Made by a program: the position numbers and the translations under genes
Source of the DNA: Novisyntrophococcus fermenticellae
GTDB taxonomy: Bacteria; Bacillota; Clostridia; Lachnospirales; Lachnospiraceae
Direction: 5' to 3'
DNA length: 64,000 nucleotides
Assembly (NCBI RefSeq): GCF_018866245.1
Contig: NZ_CP076458.1
Coordinates: 1,364,001-1,428,000 of the forward strand
Notes under the pieces: generated by a model
Seen by the model: the letters and a program-made list of their open reading frames with translations, nothing else
What the model was told of the DNA's origin: nothing
Databases searched by the model: none
Shown here: piece after piece, positions 1 through 8,895 of the stretch
Position numbering within the stretch: position 1 is the stretch's first letter
How the letters are laid out: every line of letters begins with the position of its first letter

Positions 1-1443
1 TCGGGTACAGAGGTAATAAAAGACTATGGTGAGGAGCATGTTAAAACCGGAGCATTAATTGTATATACCTCGGCAGACAGTGTGTTTCAGATTGCAGCGC
101 ATGAGGATATTATACCACTTGAAGAGTTGTATAGAGACTGTGAAATTGCCAGAAAAATCCTGACGGGAAAGCATGGAGTGGGCAGAGTGATTGCCCGGCC
201 GTTTACCGGAGTGTATCCGAATTATACCAGGACTTCCAACCGGCATGATTTTTCTTTGCTGCCTCCAAAGGATACCATGCTGGATGCACTTACCAGAGAG
301 GGCTACGAAACCTTTGGAATAGGGAAGATATACGATATTTTTGCCGGAAGGGGAATTCAGCATACACAGCGTATTTCCGGAAATGAAGATGGTATGGAAA
401 AGACCATAGAGATGCAAAAGAAGAATTTTAAAGGAGTATGCTTTGTAAATTTAGTGGATTTTGATATGGTATATGGACACCGTAATGATATTAAAGGGTA
501 TGCGCATGCAGCTACAGTCTTCGACCGGCAGCTTGAAACCTTTTTAAAGGGGATGGAGAAGCGAGATATCCTGATGATCACAGCCGATCATGGCTGCGAT
601 CCTGGCTTTCCGGGAACTGACCACACAAGGGAACATACGCCTCTTTTAATCTATGGAAATGATATCAGGGCGAATGTGAACCTGGGAACCAGAGATACAT
701 TTGCAGATATTGCAGCTACAATTTTGGATATCATGGAGGTTCCCAACATTACGGACGGCACCAGTTTTAAAGACTTGATTTCAACCCGCAGCCTCTTAAA
801 GCATGTGGACCATACCCTGTTAAAGGCCTATGCCACATGGGAAGATATTCAGAAATTATGTGAGGAGGCAATCACATATCAGACGGCTTCCGTATGTATT
901 CCGCCCTGCTACGTAAAAAGAGTCCATGACACCTACAAAGACAGACTAACTATCTGTACGGTAGTCGGATTTCCCCTGGGGTATAGCGTGACAGAGGCAA
1001 AGGCAGCAGAAACAAGGCAGGCTCTGGACGACGGGGCACTGGAAATTGATATGGTGGTGAATATATCGGATGTAAAAAACGGGGATTATCAGCGTGTAAA
1101 GGAAGAAATAAAAGCCCTGAAGGCAATCGCAGGTAAGAAACTATTAAAGGTTATCATCGAAACCTGTTATCTGACTGAGAAAGAAAAAATAGCCATGTGT
1201 AAGGCCGTAACAGAAGCAGGCGCAGATTATATCAAAACATCTACCGGATTTGGCACGGCAGGTGCGGTTTTGGAGGATATCCGGCTTTTCAGGGAGCATA
1301 TCGGTGCAGGAGTCAGAATAAAGGCTGCGGGCGGGGTAAAAACGATTGCAGATATGGAAGCATTCCTGGAAGAAGGCTGCGACCGAATCGGCACCAGCTC
1401 TGCAATTAAACTGATTCAAGGAGAAGAAGGCGGTCAATATTAA
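1..1443 (+). CDS. deoB/deoC: Phosphopentomutase-deoxyribose-phosphate aldolase fusion (5' end missing)
   Basis: The frame is open from base 1 (480 codons visible) and ends at TAA 1441-1443. Codons 1 to about 260 match the C-terminal part of phosphopentomutase (DeoB): TSADSVFQIAAHE, NRHDFSLLPP, the metal-binding ITADHG and TDHTREHTPLL, and TFADI. From about codon 266 the same frame continues as a complete class I DERA (DeoC): HVDHTLLK, LEIDMVVN with the catalytic Asp, IKTSTGFG with the Schiff-base Lys, and IKAAGGVK with the second Lys. No stop, ribosome site or good start codon lies at the junction (about 780-796), so one bifunctional protein is expected. DeoB converts deoxyribose-1-phosphate to the 5-phosphate and DeoC splits it to acetaldehyde and glyceraldehyde-3-phosphate, so the fusion joins consecutive steps of deoxynucleoside salvage. 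The true start lies upstream of the window. Confidence 0.93.
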   Translation, partial: SGTEVIKDYGEEHVKTGALIVYTSADSVFQIAAHEDIIPLEELYRDCEIARKILTGKHGVGRVIARPFTGVYPNYTRTSNRHDFSLLPPKDTMLDALTREGYETFGIGKIYDIFAGRGIQHTQRISGNEDGMEKTIEMQKKNFKGVCFVNLVDFDMVYGHRNDIKGYAHAATVFDRQLETFLKGMEKRDILMITADHGCDPGFPGTDHTREHTPLLIYGNDIRANVNLGTRDTFADIAATILDIMEVPNITDGTSFKDLISTRSLLKHVDHTLLKAYATWEDIQKLCEEAITYQTASVCIPPCYVKRVHDTYKDRLTICTVVGFPLGYSVTEAKAAETRQALDDGALEIDMVVNISDVKNGDYQRVKEEIKALKAIAGKKLLKVIIETCYLTEKEKIAMCKAVTEAGADYIKTSTGFGTAGAVLEDIRLFREHIGAGVRIKAAGGVKTIADMEAFLEEGCDRIGTSSAIKLIQGEEGGQY

Positions 1444-1459
1444 AAATTGTCATATTACC

Positions 1460-1504
1460 ATGCAGGCATACTTGAGGGAACAACAAGTATGCCTGCATAT
1501 TTTT
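1460..1504 (+). terminator. Rho-independent terminator after deoB/deoC
   Basis: Perfect 15-bp inverted repeat (ATGCAGGCATACTTG at 1460-1474 and its complement at 1484-1498) with a 9-nt loop, followed by a run of T at 1500-1504. It ends the deoB/deoC transcript before the symporter gene. Confidence 0.9.
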
Positions 1505-1572
1505 GTGTGGGCTTGTATATATTGGAAAGAATGGCTGCATGTATATTTTTTGTCAGGTCAGAAGGAGGGATT

Positions 1573-3000
1573 ATGGAGCAGGCTGCGAAGCTTTTACGAA
1601 GCATTGATGATATGGTATGGGGACCGCCCATGCTGATTCTTATGCTGGGAACCGGAATTTACCTGATGGTGAGGATGAAATTCCTTCCAATACGAAATCT
1701 GGGATATGCATTAAAAAGTGTAATGGACTTTGGAGAACAGAGAAACGAGGAGAAAAAAGGTGATATTTCTTCCTTTTCCTCCCTTATGACGGAACTGGCT
1801 GCCACAATCGGTACGGGAAATATTGTGGGCGTAGCAACAGCCATGGTATTAGGCGGCCCTGGGGCTCTGGTTTGGATGATGCTGTCGGCCCTGGTGGGTC
1901 TTTCCACGAAATTAGCAGAGAGTCTTCTTTCCGTAAAATACCGGACGGTAAATGATAAAGGGGAGATTTCGGGCGGACCTATGTACACCATGCTCTTAGG
2001 CTTCCCCAATAGGCCTATTGGGAAAATTATGGGAACATTGTTTGCTATATTTGCCGTATTTGCATCATTTGGGATGGGAAATATGACGCAGTCCAATTCC
2101 ATATCTGCAGCATTAAAAGAGAGTTTTGGAATATCAGAGGGAATTACAGGCTTAGTGGTCACCATTCTAACCATTCTCATCATCCTTGGAGGAATTAAAA
2201 GTATTTCCAAAATCACGCAGATCGTGGTGCCGTGTATGGCTGTCTTTTATATGGCGGGAGCATTGCTTGTTATTTTTATGAATATAGGGAATCTTCCCCA
2301 TGGCATTTCTCAGATTCTTACTATGGCATTTTCTCCAAAAGCGATGGCGGGAGGAGTGGGCGGAAGTATTGTGGTATCCATGCAGCAGGCTCTGCGCTGG
2401 GGTGTATCCCGGGGCGTATTTTCCAATGAAGCAGGTCTTGGAGCTTCAGGAATCAGTGCGGCGGCAGCCAGTACCGATGATCCGGTAAAGCAGGGATATG
2501 TCAGCATGACAGGTGTGTTTTTCGATACAATTGTTATCTGTCTGGTTACAGGACTGGCTTTGGCAGCTTCGGGAGTTCTGGGGATCACAGATGGCAGGGG
2601 AAATCTTATCACAGGATCTTCACTCACAATCGCAGCATTTTCAACCACGTTCGGAAAGTGGGGAGGAAATCTCGTGAGTATCGGTATTGTGCTGTTTGCC
2701 TTTGCAACGATCATCGGCTGGGAATACCAGGGGGAGAAAGCGTTTGAGTTTCTTGTGAAAAAGACAGATTATTGCATTATATACCGATTTATATATGCAT
2801 TGACGGCCTTTACAGGGGCCACCTGCGCCCTGGATATTGTCTGGGATTTTTCAGATATTATGAATGCGTTGATGGCGGTGCCTAATCTTATCTGCGTGCT
2901 GGTCATGTCGAAGACAGCATGCGGCGAAGTTTTCAGATATCAGGAATCCATCAAGAGGTCTTGTATAATGCAGAAAAAACAGTATAATAAAAGTAAGTAA
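1573..3000 (+). CDS. Sodium:alanine/glycine symporter (AGCS family)
   Basis: 475 aa. ATG at 1573 is chosen because GAAGGAGGG (1561-1569) precedes it; in-frame sequence further upstream lies in the terminator region. The protein is a multi-pass membrane carrier with the family signature near residue 75 onward (TGNIVGVATAMVLGGPGA, then AESLLSVKYR and GGPMYTM) and a second conserved block WGVSRGVFSNEAGLG around residues 275-290. Length fits the AGCS (AlsT/DagA) family, which takes up alanine, glycine or sometimes glutamine with Na+ or H+. The exact substrate cannot be read from sequence. It stands alone between the terminator at 1460 and the glyoxalase-like gene 28 bp downstream, with which it may be co-transcribed. 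Confidence 0.9.
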   Translation: MEQAAKLLRSIDDMVWGPPMLILMLGTGIYLMVRMKFLPIRNLGYALKSVMDFGEQRNEEKKGDISSFSSLMTELAATIGTGNIVGVATAMVLGGPGALVWMMLSALVGLSTKLAESLLSVKYRTVNDKGEISGGPMYTMLLGFPNRPIGKIMGTLFAIFAVFASFGMGNMTQSNSISAALKESFGISEGITGLVVTILTILIILGGIKSISKITQIVVPCMAVFYMAGALLVIFMNIGNLPHGISQILTMAFSPKAMAGGVGGSIVVSMQQALRWGVSRGVFSNEAGLGASGISAAAASTDDPVKQGYVSMTGVFFDTIVICLVTGLALAASGVLGITDGRGNLITGSSLTIAAFSTTFGKWGGNLVSIGIVLFAFATIIGWEYQGEKAFEFLVKKTDYCIIYRFIYALTAFTGATCALDIVWDFSDIMNALMAVPNLICVLVMSKTACGEVFRYQESIKRSCIMQKKQYNKSK

Positions 3001-3028
3001 TGTATTACAGGAGAAAGAGGTGCACAAG

Positions 3029-3400
3029 ATGAACTTTAAGATGATTCATGAAAATTATAATGTATTTGACCTTGGAAAAACCATGGAATTTTATGAGAAG
3101 GCCCTGGGACTCATGGAAAAGCGGAGACATACAGCAGAGGATGGTTCCTTTATCATTGTGTATATGGGCAATGATACCACGGACTTTGAACTGGAACTAA
3201 CCTGGAACCGGGACAGAGATAAGCCCTACGACCTGGGCGAATGTGAATTCCATCTGGCATTTCGGGTGGATGATTTTGAAAAAGCACATGCGCTTCACAA
3301 GGAAATGGGGTGTATCTGTTTTGAGAATGAAAGTATGGGCATTTATTTTATCCAGGATCCTAATGGCTACTGGCTGGAAGTTGTGCCGGAAAGAAATTAG
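3029..3400 (+). CDS. VOC-family glyoxalase I-like protein
   Basis: 123 aa. I prefer ATG 3029 (AGAGG 8 nt upstream) over GTG 3020. Two beta-alpha-beta-beta-beta modules of the vicinal-oxygen-chelate fold are visible: one starts at MIHENYNVFDLGKTMEFYEKALG, the other at FHLAFRVDDFEKAHALH. The four metal-ligand positions of glyoxalase I look filled: His in the first strand, Glu in FELELTW, His in EFHLAF, and Glu in GYWLEVVPE near the C-terminus. Lactoylglutathione lyase is the likely annotation, but many VOC proteins use other substrates. If it is a true glyoxalase, the gamma-glutamyl-cysteine ligase gene at 47361-48608 would be a candidate source of its thiol cofactor. Confidence 0.8.
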   Translation: MNFKMIHENYNVFDLGKTMEFYEKALGLMEKRRHTAEDGSFIIVYMGNDTTDFELELTWNRDRDKPYDLGECEFHLAFRVDDFEKAHALHKEMGCICFENESMGIYFIQDPNGYWLEVVPERN

Positions 3401-3410
3401 TAAGCAAAGC

Positions 3411-3449
3411 AAACAGGTTGAGCAGATTTGGCTTGGCCTGTTTTTTTTT
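3411..3449 (+). terminator. Rho-independent terminator
   Basis: AAACAGG (3411-3417) pairs with CCTGTTT (3437-3443). An inner GAGC/GCTT stem lies inside a 2x2 internal loop, and a run of nine T follows. It closes the symporter-glyoxalase unit. Confidence 0.85.
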
Positions 3450-3466
3450 CTTAGCTATTTTGCGCA

Positions 3467-3495
3467 TTGCATTTACAATGATACTTTTGTATTAT
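3467..3495 (+). promoter_or_regulatory. Sigma-A type promoter for the xdh operon
   Basis: TTGCAT (3467-3472), 17-bp spacer, TATTAT (3490-3495), about 58 bp upstream of the first xdh start codon. No clear operator is seen. Confidence 0.6.
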
Positions 3496-3553
3496 TATAC
3501 ATGGTGTAAAAATAGAACGAATATAGTAGATTATCAGAGAAAGGGAGAATAAT

Positions 3554-4366
3554 TTGATAACTATAAAAAGGTACGTGAGAGCGGAAAGCCTTGAGCAGGC
3601 CTATGAACTGAACCAAAAACGCGCAAACCGTATTCTGGGCGGCATGCTTTGGATGAAGATGAGCAAGAATGCCGTGCAAAATGCTATCGATTTGTCGGAT
3701 GTTGTATCGGCAGAGATTTCCGAACAGGAGGATGCCTTCGTTATAGGAGCCATGACAGTCTTAAGGACTCTTGAAACCCATGAAGGCCTGAACAGATATA
3801 CTGACGGAGCAGTCAGGGAAAGCCTGCGCCATATTGTGGGGGTGCAGTTTCGGAACAGTGCAACCATAGGGGGAAGTGTGTATGGACGCTTCGGGTTTTC
3901 CGATGTGCTTACCATGCTGCTGGCTCTGGATGTCCGTGTAGAGCTGTATAAGGGCGGAATCATACCACTGGAGACTTATGCGGAGATGCCCTATGATACA
4001 GATATTATTGTGAATATCATCATCCGGAAAACACCGATGAAGACTGCATATCTGAGCAGCAGAAATTCAAAATCTGATTTTCCGGTGAGTGCCTGTGCTG
4101 TCTCCTTCCGTGAGAATGAGCGAAGAGTTGTAATCGGAGCGCGGCCGCAAAAAGCGATGATTATCAGGGCTGATGACGATGTGATGAAGCTGGCTGATGG
4201 GGATCCTGAGAAATTTTCAGATGCTCTGGCAGCACAGGTGCAAAAAGAGGTAAAGACATCAGGGAATATGCGTGCGTCAGCCGAGTACCGGCGTCATCTT
4301 GCAAAAATCCTGGCAAAGCGTGCCAGTATGCAGATATTGAAGGAAGGGGGGACAGGTTTATGCTGA
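3554..4366 (+). CDS. xdhB: Xanthine dehydrogenase FAD-binding subunit
   Basis: 270 aa with a TTG start at 3554, supported by AAGGGAG 7 nt upstream. It belongs to the CO-dehydrogenase/xanthine-dehydrogenase medium (FAD) subunit family: a GGML motif near residue 29 that contacts FAD, and TIGGSVYGRFGFSD around residues 104-117, the second flavin-binding loop, followed by LLALDVRVEL. The subunit passes electrons from the 2Fe-2S clusters to NAD+ or another acceptor. It is slightly shorter than typical members (about 280-290 aa). Its last 7 bp overlap the start of the next gene (ATGCTGA), showing translational coupling in a FAD / Fe-S / Mo subunit operon. Confidence 0.88.
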   Translation: MITIKRYVRAESLEQAYELNQKRANRILGGMLWMKMSKNAVQNAIDLSDVVSAEISEQEDAFVIGAMTVLRTLETHEGLNRYTDGAVRESLRHIVGVQFRNSATIGGSVYGRFGFSDVLTMLLALDVRVELYKGGIIPLETYAEMPYDTDIIVNIIIRKTPMKTAYLSSRNSKSDFPVSACAVSFRENERRVVIGARPQKAMIIRADDDVMKLADGDPEKFSDALAAQVQKEVKTSGNMRASAEYRRHLAKILAKRASMQILKEGGTGLC

Positions 4367-4821
4367 TTCAGATGTGGCTGAACGGGGAAACAGTCCGGGA
4401 TCATGTGAACCCGGACACGCTTCTTTTGGATTTTGTGAGAAAACATGGATGCGCAAGTGTAAAAAGGGGATGCGAGACAGCAAATTGTGGGCTTTGTACA
4501 GTTATGATAGAAGGAAAGCCGATATTGTCCTGTTCTACGCTGGCGGCCAGAGCTGCCGGGAAACATGTTGTAACACTGGAGGGAATTCAGGCCGAGGCAA
4601 AGGAGTTCGGGGAATTCCTGGCGGATCAGGGTGCGGATCAGTGTGGTTACTGTAACCCTGGATTTATCATGAATATTCTGGCCATGATGGAAGAACTGGA
4701 TCATCCGGATGATGAGGAAGTAAAAGAGTACCTGGCGGGAAATCTTTGCCGATGCTCCGGGTTTGTGGGGCAGATGCGGAGTATTCAGGCTTATATGAGA
4801 TATAAAAAGGGGGAGGCATGA
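4360..4821 (+). CDS. xdhC: Xanthine dehydrogenase 2Fe-2S subunit
   Basis: 153 aa. The N-terminal plant-ferredoxin-like cluster uses the cysteines in GCETANCGLCTV plus one in LSCSTLA. The C-terminal helical domain holds the second cluster (QCGYCNPGF and NLCRCSGF). This is the standard small subunit of molybdenum hydroxylases and carries electrons from the molybdopterin site to FAD. The start overlaps xdhB by 7 bp and the stop overlaps the next ATG (ATGA at 4818-4821). All eight cluster cysteines are visible, so this subunit looks intact. Confidence 0.93.
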   Translation: MLIQMWLNGETVRDHVNPDTLLLDFVRKHGCASVKRGCETANCGLCTVMIEGKPILSCSTLAARAAGKHVVTLEGIQAEAKEFGEFLADQGADQCGYCNPGFIMNILAMMEELDHPDDEEVKEYLAGNLCRCSGFVGQMRSIQAYMRYKKGEA

Positions 4822-7078
4822 TGGAGCGGAAGAAAAAACTGGAGAACTGCGTCTATGTCAACCGTCCGGTTCATAAGAAAGATTCCATGGCTCTGGTGAC
4901 GGGACAGCCTGTCTATATGAATGATATCGTGGGGGATAACTGTCTGGTGGTCAAAGTACTGCGGAGCCCCCATGCACATGCTTTGATAAGCAGGATAGAT
5001 ACGGAAAAGGCAAAAAAAGTGGCGGGTATTGCATGTGTGTTGACTTATAAGGATGTACCTCAGACCAGATTCACGATGGCAGGGCAAAGCTATCCGGAAC
5101 CCAGTCCCTATGACAGACTGATTCTTGACAGGAGAATTCGTTTTGTGGGAGATGCGGTTGCTATTGTGGCGGGAAATGATGAAAAAGCTGTGAGTCAGGC
5201 ATTAAAGAGGATTAAGGTTGCATATGAGGTTCTTGAACCATTGCTGGATTTCAGAGCTGCAAAGGATAATCCGATTCTGGTTCATCCGGAAGAGGACTGG
5301 AAGGCACTTTGTCCTGTAGGAGCAGATAATAAGAGGAATCTATGCGCCAGTGGTCTGGAAAAAAGTGGAGATGTGGACGCTGTCCTTTCCTCATGTGCCT
5401 ATGTAGTGGAGGGAACTTACCATACCCAGGCCTGTCAGCAGGCCATGATGGAGACTTTCAGAACCTACACGGAACTTGACAACTATGGCCGGCTGAAGGT
5501 GGTTACATCTACACAGATTCCTTTCCATGTGAGGAGAATCCTGGCAACGGCGCTGGAGATACCAAAATCTAAGATACGTGTATGCAAACCCAGAATCGGA
5601 GGGGGATTTGGTGCGAAGCAGACCGTTGTTTCGGAAGTATACCCTGCAATCGTGACTTTGAAGACGGGGAAACCGGCGAAGATGATCTACAGCCGCTATG
5701 AATCCCAGATATGTTCTTCCCCCGCCATGAAATGGAAGTGAAGGTGCGTCTGGGTGCAGATGAAAAAGGGATTGTCAAGGCAATCGATGTTTATACAGTT
5801 TCCAATACAGGTGCATTCGGTGAACATGGACCCACGACAGTGGGTTTATCCGGTCATAAGCCAATTCCCCTGTATGGAAAGGCAGAAGCATTTCGCTTTC
5901 AGTACGACGTAGTTTATACCAATCAGATGTCAGCAGGAGCTTATCGCGGCTATGGAGCCACGCAAGGGTTTTTTGCTGTGGAATCTGCAATTAATGAACT
6001 GGCAGACAGGATGCATATGGATCCTGTAACTCTGCGTGAAATCAATATGGTGCAGGAAGGGCAGATAATGCCGGCCTATTATGGGGAAACCAACACCAGT
6101 TGTGCGCTGGACAGGTGTATGGCGAAGGCAAAAGAGATGATCGGATGGGATGAAAAGTATCCATCCAGAGACATGGGAGATGGCAAGGTCAGGGGAGTCG
6201 GAGTTGCTATGGCCATGCAAGGTTCCGGTATCTCAGGTGTTGATGTGGGAAGCGCTACACTTAAGTTGAACGATGATGGATTTTACAGCCTCTCCATCGG
6301 TGCTACGGATATGGGTACCGGATGCGATACAATTCTGGCACAGATTGCAGCCGAGGAACTGGGCTGTCGGATAGAGGAAGTGGCAGTTCATGGCGTGGAT
6401 ACGGATGTTTCGCCGTATGACTGTGGTTCCTATGCATCCTCCACTACTTATATAACGGGACAGGCAGTGGTAAAAGCCTGTCAGAAGATGAAGGAGCGCA
6501 TCAGGGAATACACAGAAAAGCATCCGGAGCTTAAAACGCTGAAGGATATTGCAAATAGCTCCATGTGTGGCAATGATCTGGCATTGGAGGTGACTGAGAT
6601 GCACACTTCACCTGTATCGCCTCCGCCTTTTATGGTAGGAATGGCCGAAGTAGAGGTGGATACAGAAACCGGGCAAGTGGAATTGATTGATTATGTGGCG
6701 GTCGTGGACTGCGGAACTGCTGTAAACCCTAATCTGGCCCGTGTTCAGGTAGAGGGTGGCCTGGTCCAGGGAATCGGTATGGCACTCTATGAAAATATTC
6801 AGTACAGTGAAAAAGGTCAGATGCGGAATAATTCTCTGATGCAATATAAAATTCCTACCAGACAGGATATCGGAGATATCCGTGTAGAATTTGAAAGCAG
6901 CTATGAGCCGTCGGGTCCATATGGAGCAAAGTCCATCGGTGAAATTGTAATCAATACACCGGCTCCGGCTATAGCACAGGCTATCTATCATGCCACCGGA
7001 CTGCGGTTTAAAGATTTACCGATTACACCGGAAAAGATTGCCATGGGAATCCAGCAGGAAGATAACAGAATGAGCTGA
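4818..7078 (+). pseudogene. xdhA: Xanthine dehydrogenase molybdenum-binding subunit, frameshifted
   Basis: The large subunit is split into two overlapping frames, 4818-5741 and a second frame running from about 5711 to 7078. In family members the region reads roughly SSPRHEMEV; here reading frame 1 gives SSPAMKWK and stops. Adding one C to the five-C run at 5719-5723 restores a single frame of about 753 aa, the usual length. All other motifs are present: GGGFGAKQ, GAYRGYGATQGF, QGIGMALYE, and the catalytic-Glu region KSIGEIV near the C-terminus. Either the gene is genuinely broken (possibly phase-variable), or one base was lost in sequencing a homopolymer. The function would be molybdopterin-dependent hydroxylation of hypoxanthine or xanthine; another N-heterocycle is possible. 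The preceding FAD and Fe-S genes are intact. Confidence 0.85.
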
Positions 7079-7094
7079 TGGCTGAACTATAAAA

Positions 7095-7144
7095 AAAAGG
7101 GGACATTACACGATCTGATTTTGTCAGCCGTGTGCGGCCCCTTT
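7095..7144 (-). terminator. Terminator between xdhA and the convergent helicase gene
   Basis: AAAGGGG (ending 7102) pairs with CCCCTTT (7138-7144), with inner stems ACACG/CGTGT and CTGA/TCAG. On the minus strand the stem is followed by a run of eight T, so it mainly ends the helicase transcript. On the plus strand the T run is only three long. Confidence 0.8.
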
Positions 7145-7181
7145 CGCATATTATGCGGTTCTTTTATATTTGAACGTTGTG

Positions 7182-8702
7182 TTAATTTTCGAAGACCCCT
7201 GACTTGCTCTGAGTCTTATAAGCATTTTTACCCTTTGGTGAGCGATAGTCCTGGCGGCGCTTTTCCGGCCTGCTGTAATTCCTGCCTCCGGAATTTTTAC
7301 CGGGCTTTCCGGAACGGCTGCTGCGTCTCCCGCTTCCGAACTTGTCCTCTCTGCTTCCATATCTTCTGTCGCTTTTCGGAGCTGTGCGGTATACGATGTC
7401 TTCTATAGAAGAAAGCCGTTTATTTTTCTTCTGTGCTCTCTCGCAGAGTACTGCGGCAATTTCTACAGGGGAATGACCCTTTGCAGCCATATTTTCAATA
7501 AAGGTTATCCATTCCGGGCTCACTCCGGCGGCTACGGATTCCAAGAGGGTATCTTCAAAGGAAGAAGTCTGATTTTTCAGAACGATATCTTTGGAAGGAA
7601 TGCGTTTCTCCTCTATTCTTGCATCAATATACCGCTCAATTTCATGAAGCTGATTCAGCTGCATGCGTCCGGAAACCAGTGTGTAGCTGGCGCCTTCTTT
7701 ACCGGCACGTCCGGTACGTCCAATCCTGTGAACATAGTATTCCAGCTCCTGAGGAACATCATAATTAAATACTGCTTCCACGTTATCCACATCGATACCG
7801 CGGGCAGCCACATCTGTTGCTATCAGAATTCTGGCACGTCCGGATTTGAAGTCACGCATTACGGAATTTCTCTGGTTCTGTTTCAAATCACCATGTATCC
7901 CTATTGCTTTATATCCGCTCTCACGGAGAGCTTCCGACAGTTCGTCGACCATACGCTTGGTGTTGCAGAAAACAAGACATTTTCTTGGTTGTGTATATTC
8001 TAAAAGGAGCTTCAGGGCATCACTTTTTTGTTCTTTTGGTACATAATAAAAGCTTTGATGAATCATAGCTGCGGTTTTCTGACCTTTATCTGCTTTTACA
8101 AATACGGTCTCGGTCTGAAATTCCTCTGTGATTTTTAAGATTTCAGGGGATAGAGTTGCGCTGAACAGAATTGTCTGCCGCTGCGTGGGAGCACTTTCCA
8201 GGATTGTACGGATATCATCGATAAATCCCATATTCAGCATCTCATCAGCTTCATCCAGCACAATTGTTTTCAGATGATCCAATTTCAAGGTTTTCCTGCG
8301 CATATGATCCATGATACGACCGGGAGTGCCTACTACAATCCGTGCCCTCTTTAAAGAACGAATCTGACCGTCCATAGGCTGGCCGCCATAGATGCAGGCT
8401 ACACTGATGCTGGGGAGATATTTTGCATATTTACGGATTTCTTCCGTAATCTGGAGAGCAAGCTCTCTGGTAGGTGCCAGGATCAGCACACTGGACCTGT
8501 CAGAATTTTCAGCCGTCCGCTGTACCAGCGGGAGACCAAAAGCAGCTGTTTTTCCAGTACCTGTACTGGAACGCCCGGTTACATCCTGGCCTTCTAAAAT
8601 TGAAGGGATGGAACCGGCCTGGATATCTGTTGCTTCCTCATAACCCATCTCAGAGACGGATTTAAGGATTTCTTTGCGAAGATTTAATTCACTAAAATTC
8701 AT
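7182..8702 (-). CDS. DEAD-box ATP-dependent RNA helicase (CshA/DeaD-like)
   Basis: 506 aa. Helicase motifs in order: Q motif near residue 28, STGTGKT (motif I, about 45-51), PTRELA (Ia), GTPGR (Ib), DEAD (II, about 150), SAT (III), ARGID (V) and HRIGRTGRAG (VI, near 330). After the two RecA domains comes a short dimerisation-like region, then a strongly basic Arg/Gly/Ser-rich tail (about 440-506) that should bind RNA. This layout fits CshA/DeaD, which unwinds RNA in ribosome assembly and mRNA decay, often at low temperature. It is monocistronic, convergent with xdhA and divergent from glnS. Confidence 0.93.
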   Translation of the reverse strand: MNFSELNLRKEILKSVSEMGYEEATDIQAGSIPSILEGQDVTGRSSTGTGKTAAFGLPLVQRTAENSDRSSVLILAPTRELALQITEEIRKYAKYLPSISVACIYGGQPMDGQIRSLKRARIVVGTPGRIMDHMRRKTLKLDHLKTIVLDEADEMLNMGFIDDIRTILESAPTQRQTILFSATLSPEILKITEEFQTETVFVKADKGQKTAAMIHQSFYYVPKEQKSDALKLLLEYTQPRKCLVFCNTKRMVDELSEALRESGYKAIGIHGDLKQNQRNSVMRDFKSGRARILIATDVAARGIDVDNVEAVFNYDVPQELEYYVHRIGRTGRAGKEGASYTLVSGRMQLNQLHEIERYIDARIEEKRIPSKDIVLKNQTSSFEDTLLESVAAGVSPEWITFIENMAAKGHSPVEIAAVLCERAQKKNKRLSSIEDIVYRTAPKSDRRYGSREDKFGSGRRSSRSGKPGKNSGGRNYSRPEKRRQDYRSPKGKNAYKTQSKSGVFEN

Positions 8703-8748
8703 GTTATACCTATTCTTTCTTATTATTCTTTAAGACACATCTTTATAG

Positions 8749-8804
8749 TTTAGCATACTTTACGCTAAAAATACAGAGAAATCCGCAAAACTGATGATTT
8801 TGCG
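8749..8804. promoter_or_regulatory. Two inverted repeats in the helicase/glnS divergent region
   Basis: TTTAGC (8749-8754) faces GCTAAA (8764-8769). CGCAAAA (8784-8790) faces TTTTGCG (8798-8804). They lie between the divergent helicase and glnS genes and could be operators or structure in the helicase leader. No regulator can be assigned. Confidence 0.35.
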
Positions 8805-8812
8805 AAAAACCT

Positions 8813-8840
8813 TTGAAAAAAGAAGAATATGTGGTATGAT
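8813..8840 (+). promoter_or_regulatory. Promoter for glnS
   Basis: TTGAAA (8813-8818), 16-bp spacer, TATGAT (8835-8840). Transcription would start just inside the tandem repeat at 8843-8860. The leader is too short for a T-box. Confidence 0.6.
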
Positions 8841-8842
8841 TT

Positions 8843-8860
8843 AGTACACTAAGTACACTA
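8843..8860 (+). repeat. Tandem 9-bp direct repeat at the glnS transcription start
   Basis: AGTACACTA occurs twice back to back (8843-8851 and 8852-8860), immediately after the -10 box. Direct repeats in such a position are typical of operators. The MocR-type regulator encoded downstream of glnS is one possible binder, but this is only inference. Confidence 0.5.
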
Positions 8861-8895
8861 TAGAATATGAGATAATGCAATCAGGAGGAGATTCG

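Noticed and set aside
1659-2216. Long minus-strand frame opposite the symporter gene
   Set aside because: It has no ribosome site or homology signal, and mirrors the codon bias of the real gene.
5719-5723. Programmed frameshift in xdhA
   Set aside because: The run is five C with no slippery heptamer, pseudoknot or upstream Shine-Dalgarno stimulation seen. A deletion or sequencing error is simpler.
8841-8895. T-box riboswitch before glnS
   Set aside because: The leader is under 60 nt and lacks the T-box sequence and antiterminator.
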